Positions 11,804-24,056 of a DNA stretch of 64,000 nucleotides are shown here, piece after piece; the first letter of the stretch is position 1, and every line of letters starts with the position of its first letter. Location of the stretch: NCBI GenBank assembly GCA_030549495.1, contig JAUIRK010000012.1, forward strand, positions 1 to 64,000, given 5' to 3'. The translations under genes were made by a program, and so were the position numbers. Under the pieces are notes generated by a model. That model saw nothing but the letters and a program-made list of their open reading frames with translations. It did not search any database and was not told the origin of the DNA. The stretch is from Nectonema munidae (lineage: Eukaryota > Nematomorpha > Nectonematoida > Nectonematidae).

Positions 11804-13802
11804 TACCTGTGTAAACCGAATTCCCATATGGGGACAACATAAATCTAATTCGGTATATAAAGGATTTTGTTGTAAGATTGATTATAATGGTGTTTTAATA
11901 AAACGGCTATTATTTTATCAAACCTCATTAATTTTAAATGTTATAAAGATGAAAAAATGAGATTAAAGATTGGCATTAACTTTTTTCATGCTTTCCTAGT
12001 ATTGCTCACATTTTCAGCGTACCACTTGAACTCGAAGTCAAAAAAATAAGAAAAAAACTTCATTTTAACCGAAATTTCTTTTTTTGAAATTGTAATGGTT
12101 AGAAACATACTAAACTACTGATACACCTAAATCGAATATATAAAAAGGAAAAAAAGGCCTTCTGATCCAAAACGTAAAGTAAAAAACAGAAAATAGTTGA
12201 AAACATCTTCATTTAAAATGTTTAACACTATGGGTAGCAGAAAATCTATCCAATCAAAGAAAAATTCTTTATTTGGAAATGAAACGATTGTTTTAATTGA
12301 AAAAAGAATAAACAAATTATAATAAATAAAAAAAATTATCTTCATCCCAAGTAATCATCCAGAAGAGTTTCTCTTGAAGCTAACTTGTTTTTAGCTATGG
12401 GTAAATTTATTTATATTCATCAATTAGTGGATATGTTGCAACATGCTTGGCTCTTCTGAAGTAGCAAAGTCCTCAAGTTCTTTCAAAATATTCATCACTT
12501 TTTTGCGAATTAATTTCGGAGAAATTTGTTCAAATTCTGTGACTCGCAAGTCATCGCCATTTCGGAGTCGCTTACTTGAATGAAATTTTGAACGATGGAA
12601 GTTTTGCAATTGTCCCTATCTTCTGTATGGTTAAGCTGCATCAATCTCTATGTAAGCATCTTCATTGATGGGGCCTTCTACGAATTGATTCGAGCAAAGT
12701 TTCAATGAAGGATCTTCTTCGACATCTTCTATTCCTTCTTCTGATGAATCGACTACTGAGAACCCGCAGCGTTTGAAACATTGAGATATAGTAGTTTGTC
12801 TAGGTCTCTCCATGCGGTTGAAATCCAATAGAGCGCATCTAGAACTGTAATAGCTTTTAACAAGTCGGCTGCAGTGTTTACAGTATCCATCTTTGTTATC
12901 AGTTGCACTAACATTAACTTTCCATAGTTAGCTTTAAAAGATCGAATTACCTCTTGGTCGAGTGGTTGAATAAGCGAAGTTGTGTTCACTGGAAGTAATT
13001 TTAAAGAAACATTTGAAAGCTCCGTTGTTGAAGGTGTGTTAGTGGTCGCACTGTCCAAAAACATCAAGATCTTTCTCTTCTGGCGTTTCATTTCTTTATT
13101 GAGCTCAATCAACCAAGCAGTAAATATTTGAGAGGTCATCCAAGATTTTTGTTATAGGTATATGCGACTGGTATGTGATCACTTTTTACATATTTCATAC
13201 ATCTTTGCTTTTTTGACTTTCCTATAAATACTGGCGTTAATTTGAATTTAATTTTTTTTTAATTGAAAAAATAAAAATGTTTAGGCCATTTTCGTGATTC
13301 CTTGATTAATCGAATCTTCATTTGCAAATCTAATTCGCACCTTACTTTTACGTGTGAATAAAGACATTATGAATGACAAAATTGAAAAAGAAATGAAAGG
13401 TTAGAAAAATGAAATAAAAATGTGATGCAATTAACTTCTCTCCTAGGTGAAACAATTGATCAAAAAAAATTTAGAAACGAACTGAAGAATAAATACTGTT
13501 CATCATTGTTGACAGATCAAAAGATGAAAAACATATTTCATTTTATCGACTCACATGTGTTGATATGTGAGACAAATTTATGATGAAAAAAACTTTATCA
13601 CATATTCGTTGTAAATTTAGGTTTATAAAAATAAAATTTGTGTTTTTTTTTACAATTTTAGGGTTCGGTTTTCACAATAGAGAGAATTCGGTTTAACAAG
13701 AAAGTTCATATATGGATAGACATAAAACGATGACTTACATTTTCTTCCAATATATACAAAATTCCGGTTTAACAAGTATTCGGTTTAGACAGTTTTTACT
13801 GT
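11804..13802 (-). mobile_element. Tigger-like (Tc1/mariner superfamily) DNA transposon
   Basis: The minus-strand transposase at 12424-13250 lies between short inverted ends: CTGTGTAAACCGAAT at 11807-11821 and, reverse-complemented, CTGTCTAAACCGAAT at about 13779-13793. The right end is followed by TATATATA, consistent with a TA target. The ends read like the AAACCGAA-type termini of Tigger/pogo elements. At 2.0 kb it is a little shorter than a full element. The N-terminal DNA-binding part of the transposase was not found, so it is probably internally deleted and inactive. Confidence 0.6.
12424..13250 (-). pseudogene. Tigger/Jerky-type transposase, DDE region, broken
   Basis: Reading from 13250 down: TPVFIGKSKKQRCMKYVKS, then DHIPVAYTYNKNLG, then MTSQIFTAWLIELNKEMK. 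A catalytic segment ILMFLDSATTNTP follows with its Asp, then LLPVNTTSLIQPLDQEVI and SFKANYGKLML. This is the DDE core of Tigger/pogo transposases (LIGKS, the WMT block, LFLDNAxxH, NTTSLIQPLDQG). A last part at 12631-12828 carries the CFxxCGF motif (CFKRCGF) in another frame. At least two frame changes plus a stop in place of W before MTS break it. Function in life: cut-and-paste transposition at TA. Confidence 0.8.
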
Positions 13803-14243
13803 ATATATATAGTATTTCAGCCAATCAAATTGTTTAAACTAAATTTTTTACTTATAGTGCGTTAGTTAAGACCATCTATCTTTCCAATAAGAATGTAAAG
13901 TTTCGCATAAAAATTTTGATTATAAGTATGTTTTTTTAAACTTTTATAATTTTTATTTTTAATCTAATTTGATCGCTTCTTTTAAATAATCTTTAAAACA
14001 GTTAAAATTCAAATGTTAGCTAATTTATTCATTTGTTATTTATTTAGTTTTTTTATTTTGTTACTTATTTATATAGTATTATAGTAATTGTTAAAGTGTT
14101 CTATTAAAGTTTCCAGCTATTTTTTGTCACCGATTTGTCATGTCACTAGATCGAATTTTCTTATTTCTTTGTCATATCGTCCTTTTGATCTGTCACTATT
14201 TTGATAATAATGTTAGACATGTTGTCTCCCGCGTTCTATTGCT
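13803..14243. other. AT-rich non-coding stretch
   Basis: T-rich simple sequence, nothing recognised. Confidence 0.45.
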
Positions 14244-14610
14244 TTATTGGGATTCTTTGTAAAACCATAGAAAGTATTTTTTATTCATAATCTTCTTTTC
14301 ATTTTTAACCATGTATCTTAAATCTATTCGAAGCACTTTTGCAACTTTCAAGTGTATTAGGACCTTTATTATCTTTGCCTTTCTTAAACATTCTTTCTTT
14401 TCACACTCTCTTTCTTCATTTATATTTTGAACTTTATTTTGCATCTTTTCAATGCCACATAGAACGTGATTTGTTCTTTTAAAATCTTCGTACAAAGTCG
14501 GAATAAAATTTGTCAAAGTCTTGATTTCCAAGTTTTTTGCGCTGACTACTTTTTCTTTAAGAGAATTAGAATGTAGGCTAGTTATAAAAATTTCTTCATA
14601 ATAATTACTA
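14244..14610 (-). other. Lysine-rich open frame, unassigned
   Basis: A minus-strand frame stays open for about 115 codons, from roughly 14600 to the stop at 14244. It is rich in Lys/Glu and predicted helical (segments NFIPTLYEDFKRTNHVLCG and NINEERECEKKECLRKAK). No family is recognised. It could be a piece of a LINE first ORF or chance. I do not call a gene. Confidence 0.2.
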
Positions 14611-15726
14611 TCTCATAAGCTTCTTGTTTTGGGAAAAAAGAGAAAATACATTTAGTACTTACATCATTTATTGTTCTTTGTGGTAAGTAAGGTGATGATC
14701 AAAACTGAAAGATAAACTTACTTTTAATATATTAGACTCTTTATTTTCAATAAAGTTGAGATATTTTCATATCCAAGGCGTCAATTATAAATATAAAAGA
14801 CAATTTGCAATTTGGACTCGGTAAAATTGGAATTGCCAAACTGGCACTAATGCAAAGACCGACCGCGATGTTTAGAATCCGTGATTTCGATGTTTAGAAA
14901 GTTTTCATTATTAATACGGGATGCATAGTGAATATATGCTTATTATAATTTTGTTATTTAATTCCTTCATACATTAATATATACAAATGATATTAAACTA
15001 AGATGAAGCATATAGTACATACACACACACACACACATATAACGATTATATCAGCATGTCAAGTTATATTTTCTGTAAATATGATAAAACGCTGCAGGGG
15101 TAAAATATCGTATTCAAGCTAAATGCAAAGTGTCTTGAGGCGCTAGTCCTACAATTATTGCATGCAACGAATGAAAAAAATATGCCTTGTATTTTATCTC
15201 GCATCAACTCTATTTATTCTCTTTCTGCAAGCACACACACCAACGCACACCTTTCATTCATACACTCTTTGTAACTGGAAGACCCCCTCCCCCCTCTCCT
15301 ATACAAATTATATCGCTCGGTTTGGTACACATGGTGAGTAAAAACTTTTTTATCCTGGAGAAGACTGCAATACACTAATTTTACCTATCAAGTCATAGCA
15401 GCTTTCGCGTAAGATTAATATGTTCTTTCGTTGAATATATGTTGACCACTTTTCGTGTGGAACTTTTTTGAAATATATAAATGTAGACGTTTTTTATGGT
15501 CAACCCCCGCATAATCTTGCATCGGGGTGTATACATAAAAATTTTAAGCTAATGACCCCGCTATACTGTATAATCTATAAGTTAATCTTATGAAGTTCTT
15601 ATACTTTATTCGAATGTACTCTGAGCATTTAGAAATTAGAGTATATTTATAGTTACTCAACAACCTTTCTTTCTAGATGCCTATCATTTTCCTTATTTGA
15701 AAGAAAACTTTTTTACGATGCCTCAA
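14611..15726. other. Non-coding stretch with a CA repeat
   Basis: Contains a short (AC)n microsatellite at about 15019-15037 and a C-rich patch near 15285-15300. No gene is supported. Confidence 0.45.
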
Positions 15727-15940
15727 ATCATGATGCATTGATTGGCATTTCAATCATTATTTTGATTCGTTGCTCATAATCAAGAGTTATGCGTTAGGAA
15801 TATGCAATCATCATCTCTCTGTGATTATGCCGACATAATATTAGTAGTGAAATCAATATTTTTCGTCATTTGTCTCGAGTGGTTATGAAATTTTACGAAT
15901 TCGTTAAGATTGGCGAATTGTGTGAATGTACATCGCCCAA
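15727..15940 (+). repeat. Dispersed repeat X, copy 2
   Basis: Begins near TGCATTGATTGGCATTTCAA at 15732 and runs through GATTCGTTGCTCATAATCAA, ATCATCTCTCTGTGATTATG, TGAAATCAATATTTTTCGTC and ATGAAATTTTACGAAT. It aligns in full with the copies at 6451-6660 (inverted) and 44466-44640. Substitutions and short gaps between copies point to an old family. Confidence 0.75.
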
Positions 15941-16786
15941 TCATTTTGCTGAAGAGGTTTTATGAACCAGTACTCAGCATAAAGTTGTGTGTGAAACTTA
16001 ATCACTGGGAAACAAAAGATTTTTTTTTGTCTTGCATGAAATGTTTCATTTTTTTTATAGATGCTTGTAGAATTGAAAAATACTTTTAATTTTTTGCCGA
16101 AGCTATAGTTTTTTTTATCAATCTACAATATATATATATATATTATATAGGTTTTTAAAACAAATAAAATTTGAATTTATATTTCTAATTTTAGTTTTTT
16201 AAATTTAATTTTTGATGATTTATATATTTTTTATTTTTTTTCTAATTTTTAAAAAAAGTTATTAGAATCAATGCAATAAATTATTTATTGCCCAGGGGAG
16301 TACTATTAAGTTTCGTCACCAGTTTATTTATCTGTCTATGAAGACCCCGTCTACCGGAGAAATTGTACCTATGAGAATTTTTCATAGACTTCTCAGACTG
16401 ATATACTTGTATGGAAAAAAGGGATGTTTTAACCTGTGGGCCATGGGTCCCAAGGGGGCCATAAAAATGCAAAGGGAGCTGATAAACTAAAAAAAGTTCG
16501 TTTCATGTAATTTGCTCATGCAATATGACGCTAAGTAGAGTTGCGCCCTGTCCGTATGAAGACGTCACTTAAATTTTTGAAATATATTTTTTGTTTTTTG
16601 TAAAAAAAAATTTTTACATAGATTTTTTATTGGAAAACTTTTCAATATACTCTTGCAAATGATAGAAATTGTATTTCATATCAATAACTAAATATTTTAG
16701 CTTATGATTTATTCTTTTTACTTTTGTTTCATCTTTTTATATTATATCTAACAACTTTGAAAAAAAAGAAAGTATAGTCATAAATA
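15941..16786. other. AT-rich stretch with an eroded repeat end
   Basis: Has a (TA)n run at about 16128-16150. A GC-richer patch at 16290-16480 (CATGGGTCCCAAGGGGGCCA-like) resembles the end of a DNA transposon but could not be assigned. Confidence 0.4.
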
Positions 16787-18480
16787 TAACATAACATAAC
16801 ATGATTTATAAGCCAAACTAAAAGCTAAGTATAAGATTGTGAAGATCGCATCGTGTGAAAAGAATGAAAAAGTGAATTAATCCCGAATCAGTCGTATAAT
16901 AATTGATAGTACAAAAGTAAGAAGTTCGATCAATCAAAGGTGAAAATCACGTCTTTCCAATAAAAATCAAGGCGGTTTTGAAGATTTGCAAAGAGGGGGA
17001 ATCAGCGTCATGCTTATGGAGATTATTCCAGTCGTTTATAATTCTATTTGAAAATGAGGCCTTAAGAAAACCTTTTGTGCATCTCTTTTTCATAAAACAG
17101 TAGGGTTTACGGCCATGCATTTGTTTATTATAAATGATATGGGGATCATATCATTACGTTTGTATACCTGTATGTTGAAGATGACAAAGATAATTTATGC
17201 GGTCTTTCCTTAAAATCTAATTTTTCAAGCCCTTTTATTTTTTTGGTAATTAATCTTAATTAACTTTTTCTAAATTTTTCAATATTTTGTACACGTTGGA
17301 TGGGATACCACGTTACCATATTCAAGGTGTGGTCGTATCAGGGCTCTATATAATGGTAGTGCTATTCCAGTATCGAATAGAGTGAAGTGTCTGAAAAAAT
17401 ATTGAATAAGCCTTTGAAATAGCTTTTGAAAAATGAGGTTCAAAACGCAAAGTTTTGTCGATAGTGACTCCAAGATCGTTAATAAAGTCAACTCGTTTTA
17501 TATCATAGCCAGCTATGTAATAGGTGACATTATTCTTTGAGCCAATTTAAAAGTGACTATATTTAGAGAAGTTGAGATCCATACTCCAAGTGTTGCACCA
17601 TTTGTACAGAGCCAAGAGATCACTTTGTAAAGCCTTTTGAGATGTGTTAGTTGAAGCACAGATCGTCTGCAGATAATTTCAAATGAGAATCAATTTTGGA
17701 GGGCAAGTCGTTTATGTATAAATTAAATAACAAAGGTCTAAGCACACTATACCTTGGATAACACCACTTGTTACATCGATTAAACTTGATACCTGTCCAT
17801 TCACACAGACTTGTTGTGTTCTATTATTCTTTAAAAAAGATTCAATCCATTTTTTAACTTTAGTATTTATGCCATACGATTCTAGTTTTTTGAGTAAATA
17901 ATTGTGGGGTACTTTATGAAAAGCTTAACTAAAATCAAAGTAAAGAACACGAACAAAAAAATAGAAAATATAACTTTTCTCAACGAATGATAAATGATTG
18001 GAATTCTTTTCCTAATTTTGTTGTTGATGCTCCATCTTTGAACATCTTCAAGAACAGACTTGATGAGTTTTGGAAAAATAGAAGGTTTGCGCATGAAAGA
18101 ACGCGTTGATTTTCAAAAGTATGAAGCGAATACTTACTATAGGCTTTTTGCCTTTCTTTCTTTCGCTAATAAACTTATGTTATGTTATGTTATGAACAGT
18201 TAAACTCTTTTCTATTATGGTGGCGATATCATTATAAATTCTAACAATTGGGTTATTCTAGATTTTTTCTTATAGAAGCCACGCTGTTCACTTGTGAGGA
18301 GGTTGTTATGTTCCAGGTACCAAAGAATATTGTCTGAAATGATCGATTCAAGGACTTTAGATAACACTGGGGTTAAATTTATTGATCTGTATTTAGAAAT
18401 TAGTTTAGGTTCTGAATTTTTATGAACTGGTGTCACTGTTACTTTTTTACATGTCATGGGAAGGCTTTTAGGAATATATA
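16787..18480 (-). mobile_element. CR1/Jockey-like LINE with terminal ATGTT repeats
   Basis: Read on the minus strand from about 18457: VTPVHKNSEPKLISKYRSIN (RT block 1), then FDFS-AFHKVPHNYLLKKLE near 17950-17890, the GVIQG block near 17765, and LYRALIRPHLEYGNVVSHPT near 17340. A Trp/Phe-rich C-terminus follows, and the element ends at 16787-16802 in tandem ATGTT units on the minus strand. The expected FADD box is not intact. Stops and frame changes are scattered, so it is inactive. The 5' part, including the endonuclease, is missing. A plus-strand piece at 17947-18194 is inserted in it. Confidence 0.8.
17947..18194 (+). mobile_element. Nested 3'-end LINE copy, opposite strand
   Basis: Plus-strand frame with QRMINDWNSFPNFVVDAPSL followed by NIFKNRLDEFW, then a tail ending in TATGT/ATGTT tandem units. 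This is the 3' end of the same LINE family as its host element, 5'-truncated to about 250 bp. It is flanked by GAAC on both sides (about 17959 relics on the left, 18195-18198 on the right). Removing it and one GAAC restores an uninterrupted minus-strand RT frame (KSLTVRVLYFDFS), which confirms the insertion. Confidence 0.8.
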
Positions 18481-18659
18481 CTGGAATATGGAATATATAT
18501 ATTTAGGAATATAAGAATATGGGTTGGCAAAATAAGGGGACATTATGTAGCGCACCATTATTCATTATTGTTAAAGTGTTATTAAAACACAACTTTAACT
18601 TTTTAAAAGTTTAACTTTTTTTTTGCTTTTTGAAAAAAAAAGTTAAGGAATCGCATTTT

Positions 18660-18905
18660 AGAAACTACTCATCAAAATGTCTAATTCCAAAATTTAAATT
18701 AGAAGAAGAAGAAGAAAATTTTATTAAAAAAAAAAAAGTTAATAAAAATTATTACAAAAAATATAAATAAATAAAAAAAATATAAAAATTTTAAAAAAAA
18801 AAAAAAGAAAAAAGCAAAATAAATTTATTTCTCCTTTGGGAAAAAAAAAAAATAAAAAAAAAAAAAAATTTATATATTTAAAAAAAAAAAAAAAAAAAAA
18901 AAATT
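18660..18905. repeat. Homopolymer-rich low-complexity tract
   Basis: Long A runs broken by T and G, up to about 20 A, between 18725 and 18905. It could be a decayed poly(A) or a sequencing or assembly artefact. The Phe-rich frame read from its complement has no meaning. Confidence 0.7.
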
Positions 18906-21900
18906 TATAGTTCAATACGAAAGTACGCATGTATACAACATCATCCGAATTTTATTTCATGTATACTTTTGAATACAGGTTTTCTTAAAGTTTTCTACAT
19001 GCATATAATTATATCATCTTTTTTAATTTTCCACTTTCAATGAGTACATGTAAGAATATGTGGCCCCTCCTTTTTTTTCTTTTTTTTTTCTTTTCATGCT
19101 AGCGTCGTTTGACCTTTTGAAACTGCAGATGTTCAATGTAATTTTATATTATTAGCAATATATATATATGTATATTCATTTAGATATAAATATGTGCTTT
19201 GTATATATTTCCTTCTTAAATTTATTCAAATGAATTTCCCTTTTCTCTTCTTTTTCTTCTTGTTAAGGTGTTGTTAATTTGATTAAACAAGATATTAGAT
19301 TAAAATATATTAGCATAATTTTTGTTTATTTAGTAGGATTTAAAATCAATATAATGATCTTGTAAAAAAATCCTTACAACATTTTGGAACAGCTATCCAT
19401 CTGTTCCTGAAGGATGATTTTCTTTGAATCTGGGTTTCCTTCTTTTTCACGCAGGTAATGCATACATAATATACGCATTTTAACTTCTTAATATAATAGA
19501 AAAACATGAAGAGTTAGAAGGAATTGAAATGAAAAAAATTGAAAGTCTTCCAAACGAAAACCATAATTCCAAATTACGGAATATTACAATTTTTATGTAT
19601 GAATTACGGCTTGCTAAAAACATACTCTAGAGACAGAAAGTGAACATGGACATTTTAAAAGTAGGAAAACCTACTTTTTTTGTACTTAAAAAAGGCATTA
19701 GTTTCTATGCGACCGCAACATAAATGTTAAAATGGACAAAAATGAAACAATTTTGCAAATCTATTAAAAATAGATACAAAATTTATTTTAGTTAAAATTT
19801 TTTGTAACAAAAATGTGAAGAGACTTTGTCCTAGGTGTTCTATACAACCCGTGTGGATCATAGAGGGAAATATGAAATTATCTCAACTTAATTCCTCAAA
19901 TGTGTTTATTATCTGAAAACAATGCGCTTTGGAATTATTTTGTTTAAGTAAAAAAGGTTTTTAAAAATCTTTTGTGTTCTATGCGAACCGATGTCTTTTC
20001 TAACTTTAATTATCAGTTTTAAGGTCATGTAATATTTTATAGCTTTAGTTCTGGGCAAAATTTGTTCTTTCAAGTTGGGGGTGTTAAAATGACATTAAAG
20101 TTAGATAATGTTCTTTTTTAATATATATTTTCAAAAACTTAAACTTTAAATTTGTTTGCTACGGCAATTTAGTAAAAGAAAGAAAGACTTTTTCGAATCT
20201 ACTGAATTTTTATCTGCCCTAACCATAAGCCTAAAATATCTCTTATTCTTTTTGCAAACATATTTTAAAAATTACATTATCTAATCCTAACCATAAGTCT
20301 AAAAATCTCTTATTCTTAAGAGGGTTAGATTAGAAAATATACTATGATTCTTTTTTTAACATTCTCTCTATCCTTTTTTAAAAACACAATAATTCTTACC
20401 AAGTTGCAGTAATATGTTTTTGATTATATTGGATAAATTGATGAGAAGACTGTATATTTAAATTCAGTATAAAATTTGCAACATTTTGAGGCATTACACG
20501 CCATGTTTTGACTTAATCTGGGTGAAATAGCTCAATTTAAACCTGGAATTAGTGTATGCTATACCCAATAATAAGAACTTTGTAAAATGGTAGTGAACGC
20601 AAGCTGTAATCTTTTTCATAATGAAGTTCTAGCCTTCAACAAATGTAAAATTTATAATTTTTTTTATGTAAAATTAAAAGCTGAATTCAAATATCATATT
20701 CAATTTTTTTGATTAGCTCTATTTTCCAAGATATTTTAAAGTTAAAAAGAAAGAATTCCAAATAGATCACTTGCACTTATCTTGTTTCTTTTCAACTAGT
20801 GATTATAGTTTCAAAAAGTCTTATGGAATCCAAAAAATCTGTTAAAATTTTTGAGTTCCATTTACTTTGCTCTCTCCTTTTGCATTAAATTTTTTCGCAC
20901 ATTTTTCTCCAAATTCATCGCTTATAGATCACAGTTTTGTGAAAAAAAATCTAATTTTAAAGTAAAAAAATTTTTTTTAATAAAGCTCATTTAAAAAATT
21001 TCAATTGAAAAAGAGTTTATGCTGTGGTCCAATAATAATACCTTCTTAATCGTTAAAAATCTTCATACTGGATATAAATTTGTTTTATTTCCAATTTGCG
21101 ATCTAAATTATTTCATCTATCCGCACAAAACTAAACAAATTATTAGTAAAATTATAACTTCAAGTTAAGTTAAATTGTATTTAAAAAAACAATCTTTAAC
21201 TTTTATATTTTAGTTTTTAAAGCTATAACAGTCATCCAAGGCTTTACTTAAAATAGTTACACTCGATATGAGTGCTTTAGAAGCAAATGTCTTGAATACC
21301 TCAATTTATGCTTATTTAAATCATCAAAATTTTATATTAATACAAATAAAACCTTATTTTTAGAATAAAAAACAAGGCGATTTTCTATATGTTCAATGGA
21401 GTAGAAAAAAGATAAACACAAATTTTCCAAAATAAAACTTTAATTATGAAAAACTAAATGTAAAAGCATGAAATAGTTTTTAGTAGAGATGGGGAAGAAA
21501 GAAAATAAATTTTAAAAGGGTCACTTGAATGCAGAGACGGGAAGGAAGCAGAAGCTCAAAAAGATCAATACTAAATTGATGAGGAATGTAAATCTGATTG
21601 ATAGAGCAGCATAAAGTTTTTGAAAACAATATTCTTGAAATGAGAAAAATAAAAAAACGTCGGAGTACTTGAACCATACTAAAATCAAAAAACATTATGT
21701 TAAATTCAATGAATAGCATTGAGACTATTTTTAAAATTTCTCAAACTTATACTTATCCAAAGTGCGAAGAATTTCACAATTTGATGCAAAAACTATTCCT
21801 GTAGCTGAAAATGTATTTATTAGTATTTTGTTCAATTTTATCGAACAGAAAAAGACATAACTATTTGTAAATACATGAAGCAAGCTGACGTTTCCATATT

Positions 21901-23918
21901 TTGTCCAAATTTAAAATGTTATATCTCTTCCTAATAATATATGCTTCATCATTTGTAGCAAACTTAGTCATTTTGGCGAATTCGTTGCACAGTTTTTTAT
22001 AATGTTTGCAAAATAGTGCGTAAAAGAGGTTAGCACATAACACTTCGCACTCAAACAAGGCATGCTAGATATTCACTTCTATTTTATCACGTATACTCTT
22101 TTTATATACTTCACTATTTATCCAAAAGTAATTGACCCTGGTTTCATAATAGTTTTATATTGTGATTTCAAAGGCAAAACAGAATCGAAAATATCTCTAA
22201 ACATTTTTAATTATGAGAAAGTTTTAGTAATTTTACAGTTGATTAATCACGATTACTTTTATTTACTGGCTTATCCAAATTTAATTTTTAGCATTTTATT
22301 GCATAGGTTGTTTTTGGAAAGAAAGTAAAATCTTTTGAAAATTTGTTTACATGAATTAACCAAAAATTTGACTATTAATTAGCAAAAATGAATACTTTAC
22401 TATAAAAAATTATAATATGCCAATTAATGTATTATTTTAGAAGTGTAGAATATTTGGTAAATTTTTCAAATTCATCAGTTTTATTGATTCAGAAAAAGTA
22501 AGTGTCTTTGTCACGATTAAAATGTGCACTCTTGAAATTTATGGAATTTAACTTTCGCGTATCGTCTTTTGTACTCAAAAGAATAACATTAAAAAATGGC
22601 ATCTTTTGATTAACAGTTAAAGAGAAGAATTTCATAGATAGCATCGATTTTTCCATCGATCTGATGTATTGTTCTCTAAAAGTGGTAATACGTACTCTTT
22701 TGGAAGTGTATGAAGAAAAGTTTCATTCGACATCTCATATAACTCCCATATTTAGTAAGTTTTTTTGTCATTATAAATAATGGAGTGTATGGATGTCACC
22801 CGGGAAAGTGTGTCCTTTTCATTGTGATTGAATTCAATACTTATTTTGAAATATGCGGGTGTGGTGTTTACATCTTGTGAATTGTACGTGTGTTCCTAGA
22901 CATGATGATTTGGAAGGAAGAGTGTTCAATTAAAGTCAAATATAAATATACATATAAAGGCCTCATTTTTTTCATTTGATTTGGGAGGTGGAATTAATTG
23001 TTGGACATATCGACACACAATTATACCTTGAGTAATGAATTCTCCTTATTTAATGCATTTAAATTTTATCTTAATTTTTATTCTTCACACAGATGCCTTC
23101 GCGTTTGAACAATTTTGAATGTTAATTAATAAAATGCAATGAACTATAGATTCTTTACATTTCAATGGAAAACGAAAAATTAAGATAAAATTTTAAATCA
23201 ATAAAATAAGAGGTCATTTTGAACATCGATTCTTTTCAAATAATGCTAGTGTATCTAAATTTTTTAATTAATTTTTTATTTTTAATATTTATCTCGCCTT
23301 TAAAGAACCATTGTATGTCGATATATCCAAAAGCTATTTTGGTCACTGGTCTCAGATTAAAAAATTTTCTGAAAGACATCTTTTATTGAAAAGTAAAAAA
23401 TTTTCTCATTTTTCCTCACACCTATCAAGAAGCCGTTTCATTTTGTTATATATTTTATGATAAAACATTTTTTAAGTTGATCCAAAATATATTTTTACTC
23501 TAAATTTGTTTTATAAAAATCAGTGTGAAAGTTTGTTTGTCATGTAATTCATTAATTTAGTCAAAAAGTAATTTTTCATGCATTTTTGGTTTTAGTCAAT
23601 AGAACAAGGTTTACTTTTTCAACCAAAATTTAGTTTATTTTAAATTATTCAGTATCTGGACATCGCTTCCAAACGTGTAGCCACATGGCTCAAATGGAAT
23701 TCTAATTATTAATTTTTTTGTGATTTTACATATTAAGCTGATATACACACACAAACTTATTTATAAAACATAAAAATAAACTACTACAAAACATCTAAAA
23801 ATAAAAAAAAAGATTTAATACCTTTACAAATCACAAAAGTTCAAGGACCTAATGTCATTTTGAAAATATTTTTGAGAAATTCGAACTTTTACACATTCTT
23901 GGCTCCTCTGCAATTTAG
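18906..23918. other. 5-kb AT-rich non-coding stretch
   Basis: Small frames only, none with a family signature. Short simple repeats occur (TA-rich near 19160). No RNA gene, terminal repeats or conserved block was detected by eye. Confidence 0.5.
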
Positions 23919-24056
23919 TTAACCCATTTACGGCCAATGTTCCTATTTTGAAACATAAGTAATTTCATCTTCGTCTGCTTTTTTCAATGACTTTGAATAT
24001 AAATCGTCTGCGTTTTTTTAGATATCGTCTGCTTTGCTTGGTCTTAAATGGGTTAA
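23919..24056. mobile_element. piggyBac-type MITE
   Basis: 138 bp bounded by TTAA at both ends with inverted repeats TTAACCCATTTACGGCC and TTAACCCATTTAAGACC (15 of 17 matching). TTAA is the piggyBac target. The interior carries the word TCGTCTGC three times (near 23973, 24004 and 24026), also seen at 27745-27890. It has no coding capacity. Confidence 0.8.

Noticed and set aside
14244-14610. Lysine-rich open frame as a host gene
   Set aside because: No motif, no splice context, and the composition is what AT-rich sequence gives by chance.
18739-18930. Phe-rich minus-strand peptide
   Set aside because: Translation of poly-A; low complexity only.
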